Positions 1-7,759 of a stretch of DNA of 64,000 nt are shown here, piece by piece (the stretch's first letter is position 1; every line of letters starts with the position of its first letter). The stretch is taken from the NCBI GenBank assembly GCA_013141435.1, contig JABFQZ010000012.1, forward strand, positions 145,960 to 209,959. Reading direction: 5' to 3'. The translations under genes and the position numbers were made by a program. The notes below the pieces were generated by a model. The model did not search any database. It saw only the letters and a program-made list of their open reading frames with translations, and was not told the DNA's origin. This DNA is from Ferruginibacter sp. (lineage in GTDB: Bacteria > Bacteroidota > Bacteroidia > Chitinophagales > Chitinophagaceae).

Positions 1-1
1 A

Positions 2-36
2 AAAGAGTCATTTTTCGTAAATGGCTCTTTTTTTAT
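2..36. terminator. Bidirectional rho-independent terminator
   Basis: A near-perfect inverted repeat (AAAGAGTCATTT at 2-13 against AAATGGCTCTTT at 19-30) is followed on the plus strand by a run of T and on the minus strand by four T. It lies just past the stop codon of the minus-strand gene ending at position 40. It can therefore end that transcript and also one arriving from beyond the left edge. Confidence 0.75.
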
Positions 37-39
37 TTT

Positions 40-1044
40 TCACAACAGCAAAACCCCAATTTTTCCATTGTTACCTACTAAATAAACAGCATTTCCTTTT
101 TTTGCTCGCTTGCATGTATGAAAACTTTCTTTGCTTATATTATTAAAATCATTGCCATCGTTGTAAGTAATATCTACTCCATTTAACCCACAAGTTATCC
201 ATTTTTTGGCAGTAATGTATTCTATACAACTCCTATAACCTGTAGGAGGGTTTGTAGGTATATACCAATTATTTCCAGCATCTTTTGTAATTATACAATT
301 TTTTACAGTTTCATCTTTTGTGGTAAAATCTCCTCCTACAATTATCATAAATTTATTATTTTTTGAAGCTATTGAATTTGCACCAGTGCTTTCTTTACCT
401 TGCAATATTGGTATTTTGAATGCTACATTATTTTTATAAAAATGCGATGATAACCCACCACTAACAAACACAATTTCTTTATTTTGCAATACACAAATAT
501 TTGTGCCACTACTTGCAAAGCAGGCTTCGCCACTATCTGCTAGTGGTCTTCTATAATAATTTTCTTCTTGCCATGTTTCTCCTTCGTCTTTTGTTTTTGC
601 AATAAAAAATTCAGATTTAATAGGGTCGCCAATTACAATTCCATTTTCTGTATTACTAAAATACATGGCATCTAAAAACATTCCTTTTGTATCATTTCTA
701 TATACTTGCCGCCAGTTTTTGCCACCATTCAATGTTTTTAAAATTATTGCAGGTGAATCTATTGCCATTATTATAGCTTCATTTTCATCAAAAGCTTCTA
801 TATCTCTAAATTCTGTTTTTTCAAAACCTGGCACAGTAAACCACTCCCAAGTATTACCTGCATCTAAACTTTTTGCTATTTTTCCATTACTACCACTTGC
901 CCAAATTATTTTTTCAGACACCACACTAAGCCCTCTAAGCGACGATTTTGTACCACTAGTGAGTATTTTTACAGATTGAGCATTTGTAATAGCAACAACA
1001 AATGTTAAACTTAAAAGAGTAATCCTTCTATACATATTTTTCAA
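40..1044 (-). CDS. Secreted YCF48/BNR-like beta-propeller protein
   Basis: The 334-residue protein starts with a Sec signal peptide (basic MKNMYRR, hydrophobic stretch, cleavage near TNA-QS). The rest is made of repeated propeller blades with the pattern 'W-a-s-G-s-x-G-k-I-x-k-S-x-D-a-G-x-T-W', seen near residues 45-68, 105-112, 147-158, 250-260 and 310-330. This is the pattern of YCF48/sialidase-like (BNR) propellers that Bacteroidota annotate as oxidoreductase or photosystem-assembly-like proteins. I see no catalytic residues, so a binding or scaffold role in the periplasm or outside the cell is inferred. It stands alone, divergent from hutH, with its own terminator. Confidence 0.75.
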   Translation of the reverse strand: MKNMYRRITLLSLTFVVAITNAQSVKILTSGTKSSLRGLSVVSEKIIWASGSNGKIAKSLDAGNTWEWFTVPGFEKTEFRDIEAFDENEAIIMAIDSPAIILKTLNGGKNWRQVYRNDTKGMFLDAMYFSNTENGIVIGDPIKSEFFIAKTKDEGETWQEENYYRRPLADSGEACFASSGTNICVLQNKEIVFVSGGLSSHFYKNNVAFKIPILQGKESTGANSIASKNNKFMIIVGGDFTTKDETVKNCIITKDAGNNWYIPTNPPTGYRSCIEYITAKKWITCGLNGVDITYNDGNDFNNISKESFHTCKRAKKGNAVYLVGNNGKIGVLLL

Positions 1045-1100
1045 TATTTTATTACAATATTAGCAAATAAAATGAGTGTTTTTTTTGCTAAAATATGGTA

Positions 1101-1128
1101 TTTGCAAAATACAATTATTTTAATTTTG
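1101..1128 (+). promoter_or_regulatory. Probable hutH promoter
   Basis: TAATTTTG at 1121-1128 matches the Bacteroidetes -7 consensus TAnnTTTG. A TTTG at 1101-1104 could serve as the -33 element, although the 16-bp spacer is a little short. The start codon at 1175 lies about 40 bases past the expected transcription start. Confidence 0.4.
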
Positions 1129-1174
1129 AAGATACTCATAATCTTTATACATTGAGCATTAAAACAAAGTTTTA

Positions 1175-2668
1175 ATGAGTTACAATTATTTGCCACTTGA
1201 TGATAAGCATACGCATTTTGATCAAATCAAAAACCTTTTAGCATTTGATCAACAGGTATCTATTACTTTCCAAGCACATGAAAAAATTTTAAAATGTAGG
1301 GCATATTTAGATAAAAAAATGCAAAATCCTACGGCATTACATTATGGTATTAATACAGGTTTTGGATATTTACAAAATGTACAAATAGATAACACACAGT
1401 TGTGCGAATTGCAAGAGAATTTATTAAAATCTCATGCATGTGGTTTAGGTGATGAAGTACCTGAAGAAATAGTGAAATTGATGATAATGTTGAAAATTAA
1501 ATCATTAAGTTATGGCAATTCTGGTGTGCAAATAGATACAGTAAAACGTTTGATGGATATGTATAATGAAAAAATGTATCCAATAATTTATACACAAGGT
1601 TCGCTTGGCGCATCTGGCGATTTGGCTCCACTTAGCCATTTAGCTTTACCATTAATTGGATTAGGCGAAGTAAATTTAAAAGGCAAAAAAATGCCAGCCG
1701 CAAATGCATTAGAAATATTAAATTGGCAACCTGTACAATTGCAAAGCAAAGAAGGTTTAGCATTAATAAATGGCACACAATTTATGGCAGCTTATGGTTT
1801 GCATAATTTAATAAAAGCAGAAAAACTATTGCAATGGGCAAATATAATTGCTGCCATTAGTTACGATGCTTTTGATTGTGTGGCGGATCCGTTAAACAAA
1901 AACATACATGATGTACGCCCACATGTAGGGCAAGGAAAGGTAGCTGAAACTTTAAGGAATTTATTAGCAGGAAGCGAAATAGTTTCACAAAAGAAGCAAC
2001 AAGTACAAGATCCTTATTCGTTTAGATGCATACCGCAAGTACATGGTGCTACTTATGATACTGTTGCGTATGTAAAAAATATTTTTATTACCGAAATTAA
2101 TTCAGTAACCGATAATCCTAATATTTTTCCTGACGAAGATTTAATAATAAGTGGTGGTAATTTTCATGGTCAACCATTAGCACTTGCAGCCGATTTTTTG
2201 GCTATTGCTATGGCAGAAATAGGCAGCATAAGTGAAAGAAGAACATATCAATTAATAAGCGGACAAAGAGGGTTGCCTGCTTTTTTAATTAAAAAACCAG
2301 GTTTACATTCTGGTTTTATGATACCTCAATATACTGCAGCAGGTATTGTAAGCGAAAACAAACAATTGTGTACTCCATCATCTATAGATTCTATACCAAG
2401 TAGCAACAACCAAGAAGACCATGTAAGCATGGGAGCTAATGGTGCTGTAAAATGCAAAAGAGTAATAGATAATGTTGAAAAAATATTGGCTATAGAATTG
2501 CTTAATGCTGTGCAGGCTATTGAGTTTAGAAGGCCTTTAAAAACATCAATAGTATTAGAGAAAATTATTGAAAGTTTTAGAAATGAAATATCATTTAATG
2601 ATGCCGATAGGTTATTGCATAATGATATTATTAAAGCAATAAAATTCTTAACTTTATATAAAATTTAA
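1175..2668 (+). CDS. hutH: Histidine ammonia-lyase
   Basis: HutH deaminates L-histidine to trans-urocanate and ammonia, the first step of histidine degradation, in the cytoplasm. The Ala146-Ser147-Gly148 triad within QGSLGASGDLAPLSH cyclises to the MIO electrophile. The HYGINTGFG segment (residues 56-64) carries the conserved active-site tyrosine loop, and the later 'SSNNQEDHVSMG' stretch is also typical of the family. The length of 497 residues is close to the usual ~500. hutU follows downstream, separated by a decayed toxin-antitoxin pair. The later hut steps (imidazolonepropionase, formiminoglutamase) are not in this window. Confidence 0.95.
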   Translation: MSYNYLPLDDKHTHFDQIKNLLAFDQQVSITFQAHEKILKCRAYLDKKMQNPTALHYGINTGFGYLQNVQIDNTQLCELQENLLKSHACGLGDEVPEEIVKLMIMLKIKSLSYGNSGVQIDTVKRLMDMYNEKMYPIIYTQGSLGASGDLAPLSHLALPLIGLGEVNLKGKKMPAANALEILNWQPVQLQSKEGLALINGTQFMAAYGLHNLIKAEKLLQWANIIAAISYDAFDCVADPLNKNIHDVRPHVGQGKVAETLRNLLAGSEIVSQKKQQVQDPYSFRCIPQVHGATYDTVAYVKNIFITEINSVTDNPNIFPDEDLIISGGNFHGQPLALAADFLAIAMAEIGSISERRTYQLISGQRGLPAFLIKKPGLHSGFMIPQYTAAGIVSENKQLCTPSSIDSIPSSNNQEDHVSMGANGAVKCKRVIDNVEKILAIELLNAVQAIEFRRPLKTSIVLEKIIESFRNEISFNDADRLLHNDIIKAIKFLTLYKI

Positions 2669-2671
2669 ATA

Positions 2672-2902
2672 ATGCAAGTATTAGAAACACCATCTTCTTT
2701 TAGTAATCTTCAAAAAGAATTATTAAAACTATATTCGGTAAATGTAGCTGATGAAGATTTGTTACAAATTAGATGAATGATTGGAAACTATTTTGCCAAT
2801 AAAGCTACAAATGCTGTCTAAGTTTTTTTAACTGAAGAAAATATTTCTACAACTGAATATAATAATTGGCAAAATGAACATAACAGAAAAAGTAGCAATT
2901 GA
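2672..2902 (+). pseudogene. Decayed antitoxin of a PIN-toxin pair
   Basis: A reading frame beginning MQVLETPSSFSNLQKELLKL starts 3 bases after hutH. It runs to 2902 but is cut by in-frame stops at 2774-2776 (after LLQIR) and 2819-2821 (after NKATNAV). Read through these stops it gives about 75 residues ending '...TTEYNNWQNEHNRKSSN'. This resembles the small antitoxins that precede PIN-family toxins in Bacteroidota. The next frame (toxin) starts inside its 3' end at 2874, an arrangement normal for such operons. The family assignment is from memory of sequence pattern. The broken frame is seen directly. Confidence 0.6.
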
Positions 2903-3280
2903 TACAAATGAATTTATTACTATTTTTAAAAAAGATGACGAAAATAGATGGATGTTTAATGAAATTTTAAATGGGGATTGGATATTATGACTGAACCATG
3001 AGATTTTTATGGAGTATTGGGAAATGTTAGAAAATAAAATGAATCCCAAAATTGCATCAAATATTATTGGTTTTTTAACTTCTCATCCTCATATTTTATT
3101 CATCTTAATTTAATTTCAGTTGACCCAGATGATAATAAATTTTGTGATTGTTGTTTTGCAGCTTCAGCAAATTTTATTATAACAATGGATAAGCATTTTG
3201 AGATACTTGAAAATTTTGAATTTCCAAAAATATTGACATATAAAATTTCACAAATTCGAAAGCATTATTTTGAAGAATAA
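2874..3280 (+). pseudogene. Decayed PIN-domain ribonuclease toxin
   Basis: The frame starts at 2874 with MNITEKVAIDTNEF, which contains the first acidic residue of the PIN active site (IDTN). It is interrupted by TGA at 2988-2990, continues in the same frame as LNHEIFMEYWEMLENKMNP, and then needs a frameshift near 3100-3110 to reach the C-terminal part 'VDPDDNKFCDCCFAASANFI' with 'TMDKHFEI', ending at 3280. The C-terminal motif (DPDDNKF-DC) is typical of the PIN toxin family. The intact protein would have been about 135 residues. One stop and one frameshift make it non-functional unless these are assembly errors. The pair sits between hutH and hutU. Confidence 0.75.
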
Positions 3281-3315
3281 TTCTGAAAACTAACTTTCTA
3301 TTCCAATAAAAAACG

Positions 3316-4977
3316 ATGAGTTACAATTACGAAAAATACAAAACTCCAACAGGCAAAACATTAAACTGTAAAGGTTGGGTACAAGAAGCTGCACTACGCA
3401 TGTTATTAAACAACTTAGATCCCAATGTTGCAGAGCGTCCCGAAGAATTGATAGTATATGGTGGTAGAGGTAAAGCTGCAAGAAATATTGAATCTTTGGA
3501 TTTAATTATTAAAGCACTGAAAGAATTAGAAGATGATGAAACCTTACTTATACAAAGTGGCAAACCAGTAGCCATGTTGCAAACACACAAAGACGCTCCT
3601 AGAGTATTAATAAGCAATAGCCAACTTGTACCTAATTGGGCTAATTGGAAACACTTTGACGAATTGGAAAAAAAGGGGTTAATGATGTATGGGCAAATGA
3701 CCGCAGGTAGTTGGATATACATAGGCAGCCAAGGCATTGTACAAGGAACTTACGAAACGTATAGAGCAGTGGCAGTTAAACATTTTGGAGGAAGCTTAAA
3801 AGGTACATTTAATGTAACAGCAGGACTTGGTGGAATGGGAGGTGCACAACCGCTAGCTATAACCATGAATGGGGGAGTAGCTCTTGTGGCAGAGGTAGAA
3901 GAGTGGCGTATTGATAAACGGTTAGAAACAAAATATATTGATTTAAAATATACTAATATTGATGAGGCAATAGATGCTGCATTAAAAGCAAAAGAAATAG
4001 GAAATGCTTTAAGCATAGGTGTTTTGTGCAATGCAATAGATTTGTTACAAAGATTAATAAGTAGAAATATTGTGCCAGATACATTAACAGATCAAACAAG
4101 TGCACACGACCCATTAATTGGTTATGTGCCAAACAATATGAGTAATAGTGAAGCTAATATTTTACGTAAAGAAAACCCCGATGAGTATATAAATAAAAGT
4201 TATGATGCAATGAAATTGCATGTGCAATTAATGTTGCAACTTCAAAAAAATGGTGCAATAACTTTTGATTATGGAAATAATTTGAGAGCAAGGGCAAAAG
4301 AAAAAGGGTTAGAAAATGCTTTCGATTTTCCAGGTTTTGTACCTGCTTATATTCGCCCACTTTTTTGCGAAGGCAAAGGACCATTTAGATGGGCCGCACT
4401 AAGTGGCGACCCAGAAGATATAGCTGTTACAGATAATGTGATGATGGAATTATTTCCAGAAAATGAAGGCATGATTCGTTGGATGAAAATGGCAAAAGAA
4501 AAAATTGCATTTCAAGGGTTACCAGCACGTATTTGTTGGATAGGGCAAGGAGATAGAGAAAAAGCTGGGCTTGCTTTTAACGAACTAGTACGAACAGGTA
4601 AAGTAAAAGCTCCTATTGTAATTGGTAGAGATCATTTAGATACTGGAAGTGTAGCTAGCCCAAATAGAGAAACAGAAGCAATGTTGGATGGTAGCGATGC
4701 TGTTGCTGACTGGCCAGTACTTAATGCTTTAGTAAATACAGCTGGTGGTGCAAGTTGGGTGAGTTTGCATCACGGAGGAGGAGTGGGTATGGGCTACAGC
4801 ATACATGCAGGTATGGTAATAGTAGCCGATGGTACAAACGAAGCCGCTTTGCGTATAGCCCGTGTGTTGCGCAACGATCCAGGAATTGGCGTAATTAGGC
4901 ATGCCGATGCTGGCTATGATGTAGCGCAAGATTATGCAAGAAAATATAAATTGGATATAAAAGAAAGATTAAAATAA
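3316..4977 (+). CDS. hutU: Urocanate hydratase
   Basis: Urocanase converts urocanate to 4-imidazolone-5-propionate with tightly bound NAD+ as electrophile, the second step of histidine degradation. The 553-residue length fits the family. The glycine-rich NAD-binding stretch [10 protein letters not shown] is at residues 170-179, and the C-terminal region holds the conserved '[17 protein letters not shown]' segment. The ATG at 3316 begins [13 protein letters not shown], a normal N-terminus. The antiporter gene begins one base after its stop codon, so the two are probably co-transcribed. Confidence 0.95.
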   Translation: MSYNYEKYKTPTGKTLNCKGWVQEAALRMLLNNLDPNVAERPEELIVYGGRGKAARNIESLDLIIKALKELEDDETLLIQSGKPVAMLQTHKDAPRVLISNSQLVPNWANWKHFDELEKKGLMMYGQMTAGSWIYIGSQGIVQGTYETYRAVAVKHFGGSLKGTFNVTAGLGGMGGAQPLAITMNGGVALVAEVEEWRIDKRLETKYIDLKYTNIDEAIDAALKAKEIGNALSIGVLCNAIDLLQRLISRNIVPDTLTDQTSAHDPLIGYVPNNMSNSEANILRKENPDEYINKSYDAMKLHVQLMLQLQKNGAITFDYGNNLRARAKEKGLENAFDFPGFVPAYIRPLFCEGKGPFRWAALSGDPEDIAVTDNVMMELFPENEGMIRWMKMAKEKIAFQGLPARICWIGQGDREKAGLAFNELVRTGKVKAPIVIGRDHLDTGSVASPNRETEAMLDGSDAVADWPVLNALVNTAGGASWVSLHHGGGVGMGYSIHAGMVIVADGTNEAALRIARVLRNDPGIGVIRHADAGYDVAQDYARKYKLDIKERLK

Positions 4978-4978
4978 A

Positions 4979-6253
4979 ATGGGTTTAGCAATATTAATAA
5001 CTTTTATCATTGGCTATTTTGCAATTACTTTAGAGCATAGTATAAAAGTTAATAAAGCTGCATCGGCAATAGTTACGGGTGTTTTGTGTTGGACAATTTA
5101 TATTCTTTTTCAGCCAGATAAGCATGTTGTAACAGAGCTGTTGATGAAGCATTTGGCCGAAGTATCTGGGATATTATTTTTTTTACTGGGTGCTATGACT
5201 ATTGTAGAAATAATAGATGCACATGATGGCTTTGAAGTAATAACGGATAGGATAAAAACAAAAAGTGCTGTAAAATTGCTTTGGATTGTAGCTTTAATTA
5301 CATTTTTTCTTTCGGCATTTTTAGATAACCTTACCACTACTATAGTTATAGTTTCGCTTTTGCGAAAATTAATTGATGAAAAAGAAAAACGTTTGTTTTT
5401 TGTAGGTATAACTATTGTAGCTGCAAATGCAGGCGGAGCTTGGTCTCCATTAGGCGATGTTACAACAACCATGCTATGGATAGGAGGGCAGGTAACAGCA
5501 ACCAATATAATGAAACAACTCTTTATTCCAAGCTTAGTTTGTTTAATTGTTCCTCTTACTTTTGTTTCTTTTAAAATGAAAGGAATTTTAGAACCGGCTC
5601 AAAAATCTGATGTTGCAATTTTAAAACCACTTTTTGAAAGAAATTTTGTTTTTTTACTTGGTATAGCAATATTAATTTTAGTGCCTATTTTCAAAACAAT
5701 TACACATTTGCCTCCATTTATGGCAATACTATTAGGCTTAGGCATAATTTGGATTGTAACCGAAATTATGCATAAAACAAAATCAGATGGCGAAAAAAAT
5801 ATTTTAACAGTAGCTAATGCTTTACAAAAAATAGATACACCTAGTATATTGTTTTTTTTAGGAATCTTAATAAGTATTGGTGCTTTACAATCTACTGGGC
5901 AATTAACTATTTTGGCACAATGGCTCACAACTACTTTTAAAAGCGATACAATTATTGTTACTATAATTGGTTTATTATCAGCCTTAGTAGATAATGTGCC
6001 TTTAGTAGCTGCTACGCAAGGTATGTATAGCTTACAACAATACCCAACCGATCATTTTTTTTGGGAGTTTTTGGCTTATACAACTGGTACTGGTGGTAGT
6101 GCATTAATTATAGGTTCGGCGTCTGGTGTAGCTGCAATGGGTATGGAAAATTTACGTTTTTTTTGGTACTTAAAGCGTATTTCCTTACTTGCAATATTGG
6201 GATATTTTTCGGGAATAATTGTATTTTTGGTGCAATATAAATTAATGCATTAA
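4979..6253 (+). CDS. nhaD: NhaD-type Na+/H+ antiporter
   Basis: This is a 424-residue polytopic inner-membrane protein with about 11-12 hydrophobic segments across its whole length. Family hallmarks of the ion-transporter/NhaD superfamily are 'FLDNLTTTIV' near residue 114, 'ANAGGAWSPLGDVTTTMLW' near residue 150, and a second 'SALVDNVPLVAAT' repeat half near residue 335. The paired D-N/T helices are the expected ion-coordinating elements. It would exchange sodium for protons across the cytoplasmic membrane. It starts one base after hutU, so a link to histidine or urocanate use is possible but not shown. Confidence 0.85.
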   Translation: MGLAILITFIIGYFAITLEHSIKVNKAASAIVTGVLCWTIYILFQPDKHVVTELLMKHLAEVSGILFFLLGAMTIVEIIDAHDGFEVITDRIKTKSAVKLLWIVALITFFLSAFLDNLTTTIVIVSLLRKLIDEKEKRLFFVGITIVAANAGGAWSPLGDVTTTMLWIGGQVTATNIMKQLFIPSLVCLIVPLTFVSFKMKGILEPAQKSDVAILKPLFERNFVFLLGIAILILVPIFKTITHLPPFMAILLGLGIIWIVTEIMHKTKSDGEKNILTVANALQKIDTPSILFFLGILISIGALQSTGQLTILAQWLTTTFKSDTIIVTIIGLLSALVDNVPLVAATQGMYSLQQYPTDHFFWEFLAYTTGTGGSALIIGSASGVAAMGMENLRFFWYLKRISLLAILGYFSGIIVFLVQYKLMH

Positions 6254-6262
6254 AATACCAAT

Positions 6263-6592
6263 TTAGCCAATTTTAGAGCCATTGGTGGTATTTCTTTCGG
6301 CTTGTAAAAGCACTACGTTGTTATCTTCGTTATACACACCAAGCACAAGGCATTGGCTCATAAAAGTAGCAATTTGCTTTGGTGAAAAATTAATAACAGC
6401 AATTATTTGTTTGCCAATTAATTCTTCTTTTTTATAAAGTACTGTTATTTGAGCCGATGAGTTTTTTATACCTTCGCTACCAAAATCTATTTTCAATTTG
6501 TATGCTGGTCGTTTTGCTTTTTCAAAATCAAGTACTTCAATAATAGTACCAATACGCATATCTATTTTTTCAAAATCGTTCCATGTTATCAT
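6263..6592 (-). CDS. csaA: CsaA-like tRNA-binding OB-fold protein
   Basis: The 109-residue protein is a single tRNA-binding-domain OB fold of the CsaA/YtpR/ARC1 type. It opens with 'DFEKIDMRIGTIIEV' and contains 'KLKIDFG', 'GKQIIAVINFSPKQIATFMSQCLVLGV', all characteristic of the family. CsaA is described as an export-related chaperone; for related proteins tRNA binding is known, so the physiological role remains open. It is the last gene of the minus-strand topA operon, and its start overlaps the DUF952 gene by 4 bases (ATGA). Confidence 0.85.
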   Translation of the reverse strand: MITWNDFEKIDMRIGTIIEVLDFEKAKRPAYKLKIDFGSEGIKNSSAQITVLYKKEELIGKQIIAVINFSPKQIATFMSQCLVLGVYNEDNNVVLLQAERNTTNGSKIG

Positions 6593-6882
6593 AACATCTC
6601 TGCTTTTAAAATGGCATCTAAATTAATTACACCAAAAATATGTGGAAACATTTCGTTTACTGAAGGAGCTAATTCGTATTTCAATTCGGCAGTAAGTTTT
6701 GTTTCATCTATATACAACTTTACCAAATTTGTTTGTCCTGCATAATACCTTTCTAATACAGCACCTACTTGTGTTTCGGTACTGTTGTGTATGAAACCCT
6801 CTGTGTGTAATGATGGTGCTTCGTAAAACCCTTTTGCTATAGCAATTTCCCAATTTTCTTTTGTAGTAATATGGTAAATCAT
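6589..6882 (-). CDS. DUF952 domain protein
   Basis: The 97-residue protein begins MIYHITTKENWEIAIAKGFY and continues with 'GFIHNSTETQVGAVLERYYAG', the recognisable DUF952 pattern (H-I-t ... G-F-I-H-x-S ... Q). This fold is related to ADP-ribosyltransferase-like small proteins, but no activity is established that I know of. It overlaps both neighbours by 4 bases, indicating translational coupling in the topA operon. No signal peptide or membrane segment is visible. Confidence 0.8.
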   Translation of the reverse strand: MIYHITTKENWEIAIAKGFYEAPSLHTEGFIHNSTETQVGAVLERYYAGQTNLVKLYIDETKLTAELKYELAPSVNEMFPHIFGVINLDAILKAEML

Positions 6883-7748
6883 ATAATTAATAATTCTATT
6901 ATAGAGCGTAATTCGTTTATTTTATATTGTTGTGTATCTCTATCATGACATTTTACCAATTCGGATAAAAGCAATAAAATAATATCTTTATTATCGAAAG
7001 GTTTAAAAAATGCAGCATTTGGGGGTAAACCAATTCTTTTAAAATAATTTTCTACATCTTTATGCGAATGCATTTGTCCATTTATAGGATCAATAAAAAA
7101 TTTAATTTTTTCTGATGCATGGCCAACGGGGTTTAAAATACTATAATGCTGGTCAAAATAACCCAATAAAAACTGATTAGGAATATTAACAGCCTGTACT
7201 GGCACATCTAATAATCCGCAAAGTATAAGAAATAGAGTACCGTTACCAAAAGTATTCCCCTGCTGATTTTCGAGGGTTTTATTCAATAAAAATCCATCGG
7301 TATTTGTATAAGAAATTTCAGTGCCTTTTAGTTTGTAATAATTATAAATAATACTACCAACTACATTTATTTGCTCCATTGGAGTTAAATAATTGTTTAT
7401 TTCCAACCAAATATTTCTGCGAAGCTTTTCTATTTCTTTAAAAATATAAGTAGTATCAATGGCAGGGTAAATATATTTGGAAACCAACATGGCTCCAGCC
7501 AATAAATCAGGATTATCGGCATTCCATTTTACAAACTCTTTTTTTAAATCTTCAAAATGTAATTGATGTATGAGTATTTCTATTTTTTCTTGAAGTTCGG
7601 TATTAGCAATGGTTTCCCAGTAATTTTCTAAATTAGGTATTACTTCTTTACCTAATGAAATAAGCTTGTTGCTTACTGTTTCATATACCACTTCATCGGG
7701 GTCATCTATTAATTTTAATAAGGCTTGTATTTCTTTATTTTCTTGCAT
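6879..7748 (-). CDS. SirB1/transglutaminase-like protein
   Basis: This 289-residue protein has an N-terminal HEAT-like helical part (about residues 1-75, 'IQALLKLIDDPDEVVYETVSNKLISLG') followed by a SirB1-type transglutaminase-like domain. Typical pieces are 'YIYPAIDTTYIFKEIEKL', 'GNTFGNGTLFLILCGLLDVPVQAVNIPNQFLLGYF' (in two parts around residues 170-205) and 'FFIDPINGQ'. In the family the canonical catalytic cysteine is usually degenerate, and I see no clear C-H-D triad here. Its role is unknown. It lies 11 bases after topA and overlaps the DUF952 gene by 4 bases. Confidence 0.75.
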   Translation of the reverse strand: MQENKEIQALLKLIDDPDEVVYETVSNKLISLGKEVIPNLENYWETIANTELQEKIEILIHQLHFEDLKKEFVKWNADNPDLLAGAMLVSKYIYPAIDTTYIFKEIEKLRRNIWLEINNYLTPMEQINVVGSIIYNYYKLKGTEISYTNTDGFLLNKTLENQQGNTFGNGTLFLILCGLLDVPVQAVNIPNQFLLGYFDQHYSILNPVGHASEKIKFFIDPINGQMHSHKDVENYFKRIGLPPNAAFFKPFDNKDIILLLLSELVKCHDRDTQQYKINELRSIIELLII

Positions 7749-7759
7749 TAAAAATTTTC

